Assembly: GCA_944381055.1 (NCBI GenBank)
Contig: CALWJQ010000081.1
Span: forward strand, 40,907 to 104,906
DNA from: an uncultured Clostridia bacterium
GTDB lineage: Bacteria; Bacillota; Clostridia; Oscillospirales; Butyricicoccaceae
Reading direction: 5' to 3'
DNA: 64,000 bases
Of the stretch, positions 63,385 through 64,000 are shown in pieces. Below the pieces are notes generated by a model. The model saw only the letters and a program-made list of their open reading frames with translations, was not told where the DNA came from and searched no databases. Every line of letters starts with the position of its first letter. The stretch's first letter is position 1. The translations under genes were made by a program, and so were the position numbers.

Positions 63385-64000
63385 ACTCCCTCTGCTTTCT
63401 TCTGGTCTTCTGCCTGTAAAACCCCGTCTGTCAGCCGGAACACGCGGCCGCATCGCGAAAGGCCGGATTCCCTTGCCGAGAACACCACAGCCGTGCCGGC
63501 AAACGGTTCTTCCATCTGTTCTTCAAACAGCCGAATGTCTTCACCGTTCAGTGAAATCCGCCGCAGCAGCGCTTCACGGTCAAAGCGCGACAGCTCGATC
63601 CCACCGTAATACACATTCCCGCTGTCCGGTGTCAGCAGCCCTGCCATCAGCTGTGCCAGCGTCGTTTTCCCGCTCGCCGTCGCACCGCAGATCCCCACGG
63701 TCTCGCCGGGACGGATCCGCAGGCTGACGTCGCGCAAAACCGGTTCCCTTTGCCCCGGGTAGGAAAACGTGACGTTTTTCAGCTCAAGTACGCTGCCCAT
63801 CGGCGGCAGTTCGACGACTGTCCGGGTTTTTATTTCTGTCCGGGACAGCAGCCCGGACAGCCTTCCCAGCGCGCGTCCCGCCGCCGGCGCCTCGGCCAGA
63901 CCGCCAAGCGGAGGCGCTCCCGCCGGCAGCGCCAGCACCACCAGCTGCACCAAACGCGCCAGAGGAATTACCTGCCGCAGCGCGGTCCAGATCACCGGGG
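63381..64000 (-). CDS. ABC transporter permease/ATPase with shortened ATP-binding domain (5' end missing)
   Basis: C-terminal part of a half-transporter; it enters from the window edge. The end of the permease and linker (LGGLAEAPAAGRALGRLSGLL) is followed by an ATP-binding domain with a good A-loop and Walker A (GICGATASGKTTLAQL). After LLRRISLNGEDIRLFEE, where the Q-loop region ends, the sequence passes straight to a segment like the switch/D-strand end (GTAVVFSARESGLSRCGRVFRLTDG). The LSGGQ signature, Walker B and D-loop are missing, about 75 residues. It may be a degenerate partner of an intact subunit encoded upstream. Its stop overlaps the DUF2156 start by 4 nt. Confidence 0.8.
   Translation of the reverse strand, partial: PVIWTALRQVIPLARLVQLVVLALPAGAPPLGGLAEAPAAGRALGRLSGLLSRTEIKTRTVVELPPMGSVLELKNVTFSYPGQREPVLRDVSLRIRPGETVGICGATASGKTTLAQLMAGLLTPDSGNVYYGGIELSRFDREALLRRISLNGEDIRLFEEQMEEPFAGTAVVFSARESGLSRCGRVFRLTDGVLQAEDQKKAEGV

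Overview
The window reads as one stretch of chromosome from a GC-rich, spore-forming member of the Clostridia, most like the Oscillospiraceae/Ruminococcaceae. The evidence is the sporulation genes (spoIVA, a sipL-like SPOCS/LysM gene, an M23/M50 pair resembling spoIVFA-spoIVFB, ypeB), Firmicutes-style gene order (decarboxylase-darA-holB-ricT; rplS-lepB-rbgA-rnhB), cell-wall genes (femX-like, tagO-like, csaB-like) and AGGAGG-type ribosome binding sites. Nearly all of it is core genome. I saw no tRNA, rRNA, insertion sequence, phage gene or CRISPR array.

Layout. 1-3.5 kb: end of an oligopeptide ABC transporter operon (+). 3.6-4.8 kb: carbohydrate-binding lipoprotein (+). 4.9-14.4 kb (-): two linked radical-SAM-family genes, rplS with its own promoter and an L19-type leader, lepB, rbgA, rnhB, yraN, a phosphoesterase, tig, clpP, clpX. 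14.4-19.2 kb (-): sporulation block. 19.4-26.5 kb (-): complete F1Fo ATP synthase operon whose c subunit carries a two-carboxylate, Na+-type ion site. 26.7-28.9 kb (+): a glycosyltransferase fused to a CsaB-like pyruvyltransferase. 29-31.5 kb: a kinase-like ATPase without a visible phospho-acceptor His, and gap. 31.6-39 kb (+): a membrane protein, HAD phosphatase, femX-like, racemase, decarboxylase, darA, holB, ricT. 39-44 kb: CPBP protease, DUF3830-like gene with glyA, nth, phosphodiesterase, and a three-gene cluster of unknown function. 44.2-48.6 kb (-): secreted protein, UDP-GlcNAc 2-epimerase, TagO/WecA-like transferase, aminotransferase. 48.8-50.1 kb (+): ypeB without sleB.

50.1-58.5 kb (-) is the most interesting part: an eight-gene operon from DAHP synthase through chorismate to phenylpyruvate and hydroxyphenylpyruvate, including an aroE-aroK fusion. 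Its 230-nt leader has a strong promoter, a 33-codon leader peptide with 11 Phe/Tyr codons (7 of 8 codons aromatic at one place), a GC-rich terminator, and an 11-bp alternative pairing that would disrupt the terminator. This is the design of ribosome-mediated attenuation, whereas the T-box is the usual device in Firmicutes. DAHP synthase also has the N-terminal domain linked to Tyr feedback inhibition in its family, and the prephenate dehydratase has an ACT domain.

58.5-64 kb (-): four genes with overlapping stops and starts: an ABC protein whose nucleotide-binding domain lacks its signature motif and Walker B, a DUF2156 protein, a 1017-residue beta-propeller/sensor/MFS fusion, and a GNAT acetyltransferase. 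The first gene runs off the window.
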